From UMGS172 sp964424555 (lineage in GTDB: Bacteria > Bacillota > Clostridia > Oscillospirales > Acutalibacteraceae), in the NCBI GenBank assembly GCA_964424555.1, contig CAYRIX010000040.1:1-15309 (forward strand): a stretch of 15,309 bases of DNA. The letters run 5' to 3'. Of the stretch, positions 7,559 to 14,322 are shown one piece after another. The position numbers were made by a program, and so were the translations under genes. A model generated the notes under the pieces. The model ran no database searches and was not told the origin of the DNA. It saw nothing but the letters and a program-made list of their open reading frames with translations. The number at the start of each line of letters is the position of its first letter. Position 1 is the first letter of the stretch.

Positions 7559-8424
7559 TACAAGTTTCCTACAGCTTTTCTTCCCTGCTCGGATATCAGC
7601 CAATCATACAGTATTTTAGTATTTGAATTAGCAGGCTCGGAAGCACGTATCGAAACGTTGACCGAAACTGAAAGTGTATACTCACCTGAGCTTACCGTTT
7701 GCCTTGACGGAGCTACACCGTCAATCATAAGAGGCTTTATGCTTGAGCCGTTGAAATTTCCCGAAAGGCTTAAAAGAGTGTAACCCAACGCACCGTCACG
7801 GTTATCATATTCGGCATTTGCGGAAAATGTGCCGTTTTCGGTGACTATGGTCTTCTCAACCAAAGACTCGGAAGGCTCGGATGAGATGTGCTTTTCAAAG
7901 GCGTTCTCGACAGCCGTCTTATCTCGACGGCCGAAAAGAGTTATCGGCAGTTTTTTACCGCCAAGCTCACTCCAATCGGTAACCTCTGCGCTGTAAACCG
8001 CCCTTAACTGTTCAACCGTAAGCGATGCGACCTCCTCAAAGCCGTTTGTCATAAACACAAGCGCATCTCGGTCAAGCTCAGTCGATGTAAAACGCAGTGC
8101 TGTTTCCTTAAACCGCTCGTTTATGCTTTTTCCGTACTCGTGAGCAATCACTATATCGCATTCACCGTTGATTAGACCCTCATAGCAAGCGTCGGTGGTG
8201 TCTAAAACGGTTATTATGCCCTTTGCAGTCTCAGCATCACAGCCGATAACCGCTACAGCCATATTAATTCCCATCTGTTCGGTATACGGTGTAACGTATA
8301 TCTTAGGATAGTTCTCGGCCGTAAACACGACACTTCCCTCTACAGTTCTGAGCGGCTTTTCCTCACCGCATCCGACCGTCAGTAAAACCAAGCCGCACAA
8401 AAAAGCAAGTAATATTCTTTTCAT
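7555..8424 (-). CDS. PstS-like substrate-binding lipoprotein
   Basis: 289 aa with a lipoprotein signal: MKRILLAFLCGLVLLTVGC, lipid-bearing C19. The body matches phosphate-type periplasmic-binding-like domains (PBP_like_2): DRDALVF at 118-124, LTVEQLRAVYS at 135-145, TDWSELGG at 149-156, and a following FGRRDKT segment. The usual N-terminal phosphate loop is poorly preserved, so phosphate may not be the ligand. The longest frame begins at 8439, but that ATG is part of the ribosome site (GGGAGGT); the ATG at 8424 lies 6 nt behind it. It follows the WG-repeat lipoprotein gene by 14 nt, so the two are one operon. No pstC, pstA or pstB is present, so it may act as an orphan sensor or surface protein. 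Confidence 0.85.
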   Translation of the reverse strand: MKRILLAFLCGLVLLTVGCGEEKPLRTVEGSVVFTAENYPKIYVTPYTEQMGINMAVAVIGCDAETAKGIITVLDTTDACYEGLINGECDIVIAHEYGKSINERFKETALRFTSTELDRDALVFMTNGFEEVASLTVEQLRAVYSAEVTDWSELGGKKLPITLFGRRDKTAVENAFEKHISSEPSESLVEKTIVTENGTFSANAEYDNRDGALGYTLLSLSGNFNGSSIKPLMIDGVAPSRQTVSSGEYTLSVSVNVSIRASEPANSNTKILYDWLISEQGRKAVGNLY

Positions 8425-8438
8425 AATGTTACCTCCCA

Positions 8439-10004
8439 TCAGTGCAGCACCGCTTCAGGCTGAGTCAAAACGACCGAAAGGCTCGAATCATACACCGTTG
8501 CATTGCCGTTAGATACAACCGACAGCAATGTTATATCAGCAACCGTCACCGCTTCGATATAGTCACACTCTTCAAAGACAAACGAGCTTGTTGTAAGGTC
8601 GTACAATCCAAACCCTGCTGTGTCGGGATTCTGCATTACGAGATAACGGTCACCCACGCTTTGGTACATATATCGGTAGCGCATCCACTCGGTGCGCTTT
8701 TGGGTGCTTATTGTAACAAAGCAGGTCTTTTTTCCGTTGGCGTTGACGACCACCGCCGTGTTATTGAAGCGGTCGGCAAGCTCTCCGAAATCGCCGATGC
8801 TTACTATACTGTCGCCGTGAATGTTGAAAATGGTGCCGGTGCCTGAGTAAACACATACATAAAGCCCCTCCACAGGTGCATCACCGTCGGGGAACTGGCC
8901 TGTTTCAAGACAGGTAAACGGCTCATCGTTATCGGCATAAAAATACTCTACACGTCCGGTGTCGGGATTGGTCTTTTTATATATCAGCCAATCAGACGAA
9001 AGCATCTCAACATTACCCTTTTCTGTAAATACCTTTTTAACCTGCTCCTTTTCTTGGTTGAAGACCGCAAAGAAGCCTTCATCGGCACAGGCAAACAGCA
9101 TGACCTTGGGATTGTAGTTCACTATGCGGTACTTTGCTTCAATAAACCATTTACCCTTAGTGTCAAGAACACCGTAAAGTCCGTTTTCATCGACTGCAAC
9201 GGCATAGCCGTTTTCAAAACGAGTACAAGAGGTCAAGCCGTCATATAGCTTTTTGCCGTTGTTATCAATATAATATGCCGTTAAGGTATGCTCTTTTTCG
9301 CCATCCTGCTCCGATGTTACGGTGATATTAACAGGAGCCATACCCTCGTGGAATTCTCCTATTGTGTACACGGTATTTTGATCTTCGGCAAGCTTGGTGT
9401 CAAAAGTAAATTTGCACTTCCCCTTATAGTCATAAAAATCGTGATAGGTAAACACGACCTTTTTGACCGTCTTGGTGCGTTCAAGTATTATTCTCTCGCC
9501 GCCTGCTCTGAAAAAGCTGCAGTTTTTAGGCATCTTAAACACCCAAGAGCCGTCGGAGGCTGCAACATATCTTTCGCCAAGCGTAGGGTCAGAACCGTCA
9601 CAACCCTTTACCAGCTCGTAAACAAAGCCGCCCTCGTCCTTGGGGTGCTGTTTCACGGCATCGTATACGGCATCGACAACGACCGCACCATTTAAGGTAC
9701 ACAGTCCGTACACAGGCACCGAGACGGTCTTTTCCTTACCCTCTTCAACGCTTTTGTATGTATAATATGCGCCGACAAAGGGTATCAGCTCACCGTATTC
9801 CTCGGAAGCCGTTAGGGTATCGGTATAGTCGGGATTAAACCGCTCATGCTTTACGGCGTCAGCCTCCGGTGCAGGTGCGGTAACATCCTCGATAAGCTGA
9901 AAGAACGGGTCACCCGACTTATCAGCGCTCTCAGACTTACAGCCCACCACAGCCATCAGCACAGCTAAGCTCAACAGCAAACAAATGTATCTTAAAAGCT
10001 TCAA
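8439..10004 (-). CDS. WG-repeat-containing lipoprotein
   Basis: 521 aa from a TTG at 10004. The sequence MKLLRYICLLLSLAVLMAVVGC is a compact lipoprotein signal with lipid-bearing C22. The TTG has a GGAGGAG ribosome site 7 nt upstream, while an in-frame ATG at 10037 lacks one and lies at the predicted transcription start. The exported part contains WG/KWG-type beta repeats. The clearest is GLYGVLDTKGKWFIEAKYR at about 275-293. Degenerate copies are YGLCTLNGAVVVDAVYDAV (about 99-117) and GFGLYDLTTSSFVFEECDYI (about 464-483). Such repeats form beta-propeller-like surface domains of unknown ligand. First gene of a two-gene operon with the PstS-like lipoprotein. Function unknown; cell-surface binding is the likely class. 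Confidence 0.82.
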   Translation of the reverse strand: MKLLRYICLLLSLAVLMAVVGCKSESADKSGDPFFQLIEDVTAPAPEADAVKHERFNPDYTDTLTASEEYGELIPFVGAYYTYKSVEEGKEKTVSVPVYGLCTLNGAVVVDAVYDAVKQHPKDEGGFVYELVKGCDGSDPTLGERYVAASDGSWVFKMPKNCSFFRAGGERIILERTKTVKKVVFTYHDFYDYKGKCKFTFDTKLAEDQNTVYTIGEFHEGMAPVNITVTSEQDGEKEHTLTAYYIDNNGKKLYDGLTSCTRFENGYAVAVDENGLYGVLDTKGKWFIEAKYRIVNYNPKVMLFACADEGFFAVFNQEKEQVKKVFTEKGNVEMLSSDWLIYKKTNPDTGRVEYFYADNDEPFTCLETGQFPDGDAPVEGLYVCVYSGTGTIFNIHGDSIVSIGDFGELADRFNNTAVVVNANGKKTCFVTISTQKRTEWMRYRYMYQSVGDRYLVMQNPDTAGFGLYDLTTSSFVFEECDYIEAVTVADITLLSVVSNGNATVYDSSLSVVLTQPEAVLH

Positions 10005-10042
10005 AGCAACGCTCCTCCGTATTCTATATAATTCCATTTAAT

Positions 10043-10071
10043 ATTCTACCATCTTTTATACTGTTTGGCAA
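10043..10071 (-). promoter_or_regulatory. Promoter of the WG-repeat/PstS-like operon
   Basis: Minus strand: TTGCCA (10071-10066), 17-nt spacer, TAGAAT (10048-10043). Predicted start near 10036, leaving a leader of about 32 nt before the TTG start at 10004. It is divergent from the promoter at 10111-10139. Confidence 0.65.
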
Positions 10072-10110
10072 CGCAAAAAATCCCTTTGGTAAAAAGTTTA
10101 CATTTTTATG

Positions 10111-10139
10111 TTGACGAAATTTCGGTTTTCCAATATAAT
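10111..10139 (+). promoter_or_regulatory. Promoter of the HPr-like small gene
   Basis: TTGACG (10111-10116), 17-nt spacer, TATAAT (10134-10139). Start near 10146, leader about 33 nt. This excludes the in-frame ATG at 10065 and supports the ATG at 10179. Confidence 0.8.
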
Positions 10140-10178
10140 ATAAGAGTATCATACAGAAATATGAAAGGAGTTTTACTT

Positions 10179-10460
10179 ATGGAAAGATTTATGGTTATGC
10201 ATGATATCGATATAGCTGATTTCATTCAGACTCTTGACAAGTGTCGCGGAGATGTTTTCTTGGAGACAGAGGAGGGCGATGTTTTAAACCTCAAGTCCAA
10301 GCTTTGCCAGATGATAGGTGTTGCAAATATTATGAAGGACGCCATTATTAAAGAGGTCACCATCCGCTGTGCCGATCCCGAGGATGAATCGCTATTGTTC
10401 AGGTTCAATCTCTATAAAGAGGTGCCTAAGTCCAATGACGAGGACGAAGAAGACGAATAA
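10179..10460 (+). CDS. Small HPr-fold-like protein with acidic tail
   Basis: 93 aa. The ATG at 10179 has an AAAGGAG site 8 nt upstream and its own strong promoter. Residues 10-50 (DIADFIQTLDKCRGDVFLE...VLNLKSKLCQMIGV) resemble the second half of HPr-type phosphocarriers (helix, strand, then V-N-x-K-S-x-helix). The phosphorylatable His and Ser segments of true HPr cannot be identified, so a PTS carrier function is unlikely. Similar short HPr-like proteins of unknown role occur in Clostridia. The last dozen residues are strongly acidic (SNDEDEEDE). It is alone between divergent and convergent neighbours and ends in a shared terminator with mgsA. The family call is tentative; that the gene is real is well supported. 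Confidence 0.75.
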   Translation: MERFMVMHDIDIADFIQTLDKCRGDVFLETEEGDVLNLKSKLCQMIGVANIMKDAIIKEVTIRCADPEDESLLFRFNLYKEVPKSNDEDEEDE

Positions 10461-10471
10461 AATTCAAAGCA

Positions 10472-10500
10472 AAAAGCCGAGATGCTTCATCTCGGCTTTT
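10472..10500. terminator. Bidirectional terminator between the HPr-like gene and mgsA
   Basis: A 13-bp stem, AAAAGCCGAGATG (10472-10484) with CATCTCGGCTTTT (10488-10500), and a CTT loop. T runs occur on both strands. It lies 12 nt after the plus-strand stop and 5 nt after the mgsA stop, so it ends both convergent transcripts. Confidence 0.9.
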
Positions 10501-10504
10501 CATT

Positions 10505-10873
10505 TTACAGCAAAGCTTTAAGTATACAGTCGGCGGTAGCGACATTGTTGGCAATAGGGATATCGTACACCTGAGCAATTCTTAAGAGTGCTTTGACATC
10601 GGGGTCGTGAGGCATTGCAGTCAAGGGATCGGAAAAGAAAATTATAATATCTATTTCTCCCGTTGCAACCCTCGCCCCTATCTGCTGGTCACCGCCCAAC
10701 GGACCGCTTAAATACGCCTTGACAGGCAAACCTGTTGCCTCGGTTATCTTGGATGAGGTGGTACCTGTTCCGCAAAGAAAATGATGCGATAATGCCTCAT
10801 AATTGTCCTTGCACCAATCGATCATCTTAGGCTTCATATTATCGTGTGCTATAAGTGCTATTCTTTTTGCCAT
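10505..10873 (-). CDS. mgsA: Methylglyoxal synthase
   Basis: Converts dihydroxyacetone phosphate to methylglyoxal plus phosphate in the cytoplasm, a bypass of lower glycolysis. 122 aa, short but covering the catalytic core. All key residues known from E. coli MgsA are present with a constant offset of 9: H10/D11 (IAHDNMK), D62 (SGPLGGDQQIGA), D82 (FFSDPL), H89 and D92 (MPHDPDVKALLR). The ATG at 10873 has an AAAGGAG site 6 nt upstream. It begins 12 nt after the histidine kinase stop, so it is the third gene of the regulator-kinase-mgsA operon. The E. coli enzyme is inhibited by phosphate, which makes this linkage to a Pho-like two-component system notable. Confidence 0.95.
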   Translation of the reverse strand: MAKRIALIAHDNMKPKMIDWCKDNYEALSHHFLCGTGTTSSKITEATGLPVKAYLSGPLGGDQQIGARVATGEIDIIIFFSDPLTAMPHDPDVKALLRIAQVYDIPIANNVATADCILKALL

Positions 10874-10885
10874 TTTGTATCTCCT

Positions 10886-11911
10886 TTAAAAAACTATTCT
10901 TATCGATGTGCCCACATCCAGTTCGCTTTCGACCGTAACCGAAGCTCCCAAGAATAAAGCGCCGTGCTTAACTATAGATAATCCGAGTCCTGTTCCGCCA
11001 ATAGCCTTTGAATGGCTTTTATCGACACGGTAGAACCTTTCAAATATACGCTCTATATCCTCCTTCGGAATACCTATACCCGTATCGCTGACGGTAAGCT
11101 CAACACCGTCCATACATTGTTTTATCTCGACCAACACCCTGCCGCCCTCACGATTATACTTGATGGCGTTATCACAAAGGTTGAAGATCATTTCCTCCAC
11201 TATTTTATGCGATGCCACCAGTTCTGAACGGTCGCCCTTAAGCTCCATTATAACGCTTCGCTCAGCCGCCGCCATTTCAAGCTGTGAGAGAACATCTTTA
11301 CATACCTCATAAAGGTTTAATCTCTCAATTTCCACAGGTGCTTCATGACTTTCAAGCTGTGACAGCTTGATAATATCGCCAACCAAGGTAATCAGACGCT
11401 GTGACTCATCATATATCTTGCCCGCAAAACGTTCAACATCCTCCTGTTTTGCAATTCCTGCTTTTATTATTTCTGCATAGCCCGAAATAGATGTGAGCGG
11501 AGTTTTAAGCTCATGCGAAACATTGGCCGTAAAATCCCTGCGCATTGCATCCTGATTCTCATGTTCAAGCCTCAGGTCGGTTATCTGCTTGGCGATCTGT
11601 GTATTCTGCGATTCAATACGTTCAACAAGCGGTGTCAGCTCACGGTAGCACACGGTACTTTTAGGATCCTCGGGGTTAAGCCTGTTTATCGGCTTGGTAA
11701 TCGACCTTGATACCCTATCTGCAATAAAAATCAACACAACTATCTCAATAACAAATACAATCGCAACAGGTACAAGCAGTTTGAAAACAGAAGCATCACT
11801 TCCGTCATAGACAAAATATACTACTGCAAACAACACTACGAATGCTATCACCGACATGATTGCAGATATCAGCACAATATACCGTGTAATAATTCCCTTA
11901 AGGCTTTTCAT
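10886..11911 (-). CDS. Sensor histidine kinase, PhoR/WalK-like
   Basis: 341 aa. Two membrane segments (about 8-34 and 44-64) are joined by only about 9 outside residues (YDGSDASVF), so there is no external sensor domain. A HAMP-like stretch follows (about 65-105), then a dimerisation helix with FTANVSHELKTPLTS and phospho-acceptor H133. The ATPase domain has the N box (NLCDNAIKYNREGG), G1 box (VSDTGIGIP), F box (ERFYRVDKSHS) and G2 box (GGTGLGLSIVKH). These are hallmarks of the PhoR/ResE/WalK class. The ATG overlaps the regulator stop codon by 4 nt (ATGA), so the two are translationally coupled. With so small a loop, the signal is likely sensed in the membrane or through a partner protein. 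Ligand unknown. Confidence 0.93.
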   Translation of the reverse strand: MKSLKGIITRYIVLISAIMSVIAFVVLFAVVYFVYDGSDASVFKLLVPVAIVFVIEIVVLIFIADRVSRSITKPINRLNPEDPKSTVCYRELTPLVERIESQNTQIAKQITDLRLEHENQDAMRRDFTANVSHELKTPLTSISGYAEIIKAGIAKQEDVERFAGKIYDESQRLITLVGDIIKLSQLESHEAPVEIERLNLYEVCKDVLSQLEMAAAERSVIMELKGDRSELVASHKIVEEMIFNLCDNAIKYNREGGRVLVEIKQCMDGVELTVSDTGIGIPKEDIERIFERFYRVDKSHSKAIGGTGLGLSIVKHGALFLGASVTVESELDVGTSIRIVF

Positions 11912-12603
11912 CGGTCATCACCTACTATTTTGTATCCGATTCCTCTGACCGTCTCAATAACATCACCTGCAGATTTAAGCTTCTGGCGCAATGTTCTTAT
12001 ATGTACATCAACCGTCCTGTTTTCACCGTCAAAGGAGTACCCCCAAACGCTGTTCAGTATTTGATCACGTGACAGAACTACCTGACGGTTTTGAAGCAGC
12101 ATGCAAAGCATCTCAAATTCCTTTAAGGTTAGCTGCACATTCTCACCGTCGACCGTAACGATATGCTTTTCGGGGCACACATAAAGCTTTCTCACCTTGT
12201 ATTCCGATAAAGCCGAAGACTCCGTTCGATTCCTGAGTCTCGCCTTGACACGTGCCACCAGCTCCATCATACCAAAAGGCTTGGCTATATAATCGTCAGC
12301 ACCCAACTCAAAGCCCTTTACTTTATCAAGCTCGGTGCCCTTGGCAGTCAGCATTATAACAGGAATATGCTGTGTTTTTTGTGATGATTTCAGTTTTTTG
12401 AGTATACTTAAGCCATCCTCCTCAGGCAACATGATATCAAGCAACACAAGCTGTGGTAGCTGTCTCTCCATTGCCTTATAATATTCGGATGGTCTTTCAA
12501 AGCCGTAAGCATCAAAGCCCGTGCTATTAAGTGTGTAGACCACTAACTCACGGATGTTGGCATCATCCTCAACAAGATATATCAAGCTCTTCCCTCTTTT
12601 CAT
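11908..12603 (-). CDS. OmpR/PhoB-family response regulator, PhoP-like
   Basis: 231 aa if begun at the ATG at 12603. The receiver domain starts at IYLVEDDANIRELVVYTL with acidic pocket D13/D14, phospho-acceptor D56 in LVLLDIMLPEEDG, and the switch Lys in LTAKGTELDK. The C-terminal winged helix has LTLKEFEMLCMLLQNRQVVLSRDQIL and RTVDVHIRTLRQKL. The ATG at 12636 is part of the -10 box and cannot be used. A TTG at 12585, with AGAGGG 6 nt upstream and giving MIYLVEDD, is an equal or better start. It is the first gene of the operon with the kinase and mgsA. The spacing and TTAACA-like repeats upstream suggest PhoP-type autoregulation. Confidence 0.93.
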   Translation of the reverse strand: MKRGKSLIYLVEDDANIRELVVYTLNSTGFDAYGFERPSEYYKAMERQLPQLVLLDIMLPEEDGLSILKKLKSSQKTQHIPVIMLTAKGTELDKVKGFELGADDYIAKPFGMMELVARVKARLRNRTESSALSEYKVRKLYVCPEKHIVTVDGENVQLTLKEFEMLCMLLQNRQVVLSRDQILNSVWGYSFDGENRTVDVHIRTLRQKLKSAGDVIETVRGIGYKIVGDDR

Positions 12604-12634
12604 TCTACAATATGCCTTTACTGTTCCAAGATAC

Positions 12635-12663
12635 ATTATACATAAAGGCTTGCAGTTTGAAAA
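12635..12663 (-). promoter_or_regulatory. Promoter of the response regulator-kinase-mgsA operon
   Basis: Minus strand: TTTTCA (12663-12658), 17-nt spacer, TATAAT (12640-12635). The -10 is perfect and the -35 weak, as expected for an activator-dependent promoter. Start near 12628. Confidence 0.7.
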
Positions 12664-12672
12664 GCATTTTTT

Positions 12673-12700
12673 TATTAAATCAATGTTAAATCTTTGAAAA
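12673..12700 (-). promoter_or_regulatory. PhoP-box-like direct repeats upstream of the two-component operon
   Basis: Minus strand: TTTTCA (12700-12695), AAGAT, TTAACA (12689-12684), TTGAT, TTAATA (12678-12673). These are three hexamers at an 11-bp period; two fit the B. subtilis PhoP consensus TT(A/T)A(C/T)A and one is off by one base. They end about 9 nt upstream of the -35 box, an activator position. Confidence 0.5.
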
Positions 12701-12728
12701 ATTAAAAGGCAGGGTGCTCCTGCCTTTT
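12698..12728 (-). terminator. Terminator of uxaC
   Basis: A 10-bp stem, AAAAGGCAGG (12704-12713) with CCTGCCTTTT (12719-12728), and a 5-nt loop. On the minus strand it ends in TTTT followed by AATTTTT. It sits 3 nt after the uxaC stop codon. Confidence 0.88.
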
Positions 12729-12731
12729 ATG

Positions 12732-14129
12732 TCATATACCAAAATATTTTTTTGCGTTATTATAGGCGATTCCTTGAACTATCTCGCACAAGGCCGTTTC
12801 GTCATAAGGATACTCACCGTTTTCGACCCATTCACCTATCAGGTTGCACATTATCCTTCTGAAATACTCATGACGGGTGTAGGATAAAAAGCTACGTGAG
12901 TCGGTCAGCATGCCGACAAAATTGCCTAATATCGAAAGGTTGGCCAAGGATGTAAGCTGCTCCTCCATACCGGTCTTGGTATCGTTGAACCACCAAGCCG
13001 AGCCGTGCTGTATCTTGCCTGCCACCTCAGTTCCCTGAAACGCACCAATTATGGTGTCAAGCAGCTCATTGTCGGCAGGATTGAGCGAATAAAGAATAAT
13101 CTTTGGACAGGCGTTGTTCTCTGTGAAGGCATTGAGCAGGCCTGCTATTGCCTCACAGCAGCAACGGTTAGATATAACATCAAAGCCCATATCAGGACCC
13201 ATTTTTCTGAAAATCGGTCCGTTGATGTTACGCATTGTGCCATAATGTATCTGCATTGCCCAGCCACGCACACAATATTCCTCAGCAAAGAAGATAAGCA
13301 GGCTGGTTTTATAAATCTCCATCTCGTTTTGAGTAACCTTTTCGCCCGACATTGCCTTTTTGAATACAGCATCGACCGCATCTTTGGTTGCGGGAGCGTA
13401 AACTACATAATCAAGACCATGATCGGCGGCCTTACAGCCCATTTCCTCAAAAAGATCAAGACGGTCGTGCACGATCGATTTGAGCGTTGCAACCGAGTCG
13501 ATTCTTTTGCCGACAACCTCACCAAGCTTTTCAATATACTCCTTGAAACCGTCCTTTTCGATATTGACAGCCTTATCAGGACGGAACGACGGGGCAACCT
13601 TTGTTTTAAAGGTCTTATCCTCCTTCAAAAGGCGATGCCACTCTAAGGAGTCGGCAGGATCATCGGTAGTGCCGATAAACTCAACATTTGAACGTTCAAT
13701 AAGTCTTCTAACCGTAAAATCATCGGTCTTGAGCTTCTCATTGCAGAGGTTCCATACCTCCTCGGCAGTATCACCGTTGAGTATGCCGTCATACCCGAAA
13801 TAACGCTTAAGCTCAAGGTGAGTCCAATGATACATCGGGTTGCCGATGGCCTTGGGGAGTGCCTCTGCAAAGCGTTGGAACTTTGTGCGGTTATCGGCCG
13901 AGCCGGTTATCTCCTCCTCGGGAACACCGTTTGAACGGATAAGCCTCCACTTATAGTGGTCACCGCCGAGCCAAACCTCCGTAATGTCATTGAATCTGCG
14001 GTTTTCATATATCTCCTGAGGATTAATATGACAATGATAGTCAATTATCGGCAACTCACTGCACATACTGTACAGCTTTTTTGCGGTATCGGTCTTCAAA
14101 ATAAAATCTTCATTCATAAAAGGCTTCAT
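12732..14129 (-). CDS. uxaC: Uronate (glucuronate/galacturonate) isomerase
   Basis: Converts D-glucuronate to D-fructuronate and D-galacturonate to D-tagaturonate, the first cytoplasmic step of hexuronate breakdown. 465 aa, the usual length. The amidohydrolase-like fold shows metal-site HxH at H32/H34 (DYHCHINPQE), WRLIRSNGV, AMQIHYGTMRN, and the family signature LTDSRSFLSYTRHEYFRR at about 408-425. The ATG at 14129 has a GGAGGT site 7 nt upstream. The longer in-frame ATG at 14144 is embedded in that site and at the predicted transcription start. It is monocistronic between its own promoter and terminator, and divergent from a DeoR-family regulator, its likely repressor. The downstream uxaB, uxuA and kdgK steps are not in the window. 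Confidence 0.96.
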   Translation of the reverse strand: MKPFMNEDFILKTDTAKKLYSMCSELPIIDYHCHINPQEIYENRRFNDITEVWLGGDHYKWRLIRSNGVPEEEITGSADNRTKFQRFAEALPKAIGNPMYHWTHLELKRYFGYDGILNGDTAEEVWNLCNEKLKTDDFTVRRLIERSNVEFIGTTDDPADSLEWHRLLKEDKTFKTKVAPSFRPDKAVNIEKDGFKEYIEKLGEVVGKRIDSVATLKSIVHDRLDLFEEMGCKAADHGLDYVVYAPATKDAVDAVFKKAMSGEKVTQNEMEIYKTSLLIFFAEEYCVRGWAMQIHYGTMRNINGPIFRKMGPDMGFDVISNRCCCEAIAGLLNAFTENNACPKIILYSLNPADNELLDTIIGAFQGTEVAGKIQHGSAWWFNDTKTGMEEQLTSLANLSILGNFVGMLTDSRSFLSYTRHEYFRRIMCNLIGEWVENGEYPYDETALCEIVQGIAYNNAKKYFGI

Positions 14130-14152
14130 AAACGCCACCTCCATCGTAAAAT

Positions 14153-14181
14153 ATTGTATAACAAAAATACCGTTTTTACAA
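14153..14181 (-). promoter_or_regulatory. Likely uxaC promoter
   Basis: Minus strand: TTGTAA (14181-14176), 17-nt spacer, TACAAT (14158-14153). Start near 14146, leader about 17 nt. A second -35-like TTGACA at 14214-14209 has only a poor -10 at the right distance. Confidence 0.5.
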
Positions 14182-14206
14182 GTAATATTTTCTATTTTAG
14201 TAAAAC

Positions 14207-14240
14207 TTTGTCAATTTGTTCTTTGAAGGCCGTTGACAAA
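14207..14240. promoter_or_regulatory. Possible DeoR operator: inverted repeat over the regulator's -35 box
   Basis: TTTGTCAA (14207-14214) and TTGACAAA (14233-14240) form an exact 8-bp inverted repeat 18 nt apart, between the divergent uxaC and deoR-type genes. The right half contains the -35 TTGACA of the regulator. This fits an autoregulatory operator, but the -35 consensus itself accounts for part of the match. Confidence 0.4.
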
Positions 14241-14261
14241 ATGTTGATTTCATGGTATTAT
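14233..14261 (+). promoter_or_regulatory. Promoter of the DeoR-family regulator
   Basis: TTGACA (14233-14238), 17-nt spacer, TATTAT (14256-14261). Start near 14268, leader about 55 nt. Confidence 0.78.
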
Positions 14262-14322
14262 GTGGTGGATTCCAAAATTTACAATGTGGTTTTTGAGATT
14301 GGCGTTACGGAGGTAATATAAT

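Noticed and set aside
8425..8439. Start of the PstS-like gene at the ATG at 8439
   Set aside because: That ATG is part of the GGGAGGT ribosome site used by the ATG at 8424.
12604..12636. Start of the response regulator at the ATG at 12636
   Set aside because: It overlaps the TATAAT -10 box, so it would not be transcribed.
13005..13646. A 213-codon plus-strand open frame inside uxaC
   Set aside because: It is the antisense shadow of a highly conserved enzyme gene and has no ribosome site or recognisable motif.
14195..14205. Palindrome TTTTAGTAAAA between uxaC and the DeoR-family gene
   Set aside because: Too short and AT-rich to separate from chance; the TTTGTCAA/TTGACAAA pair is a better operator candidate.
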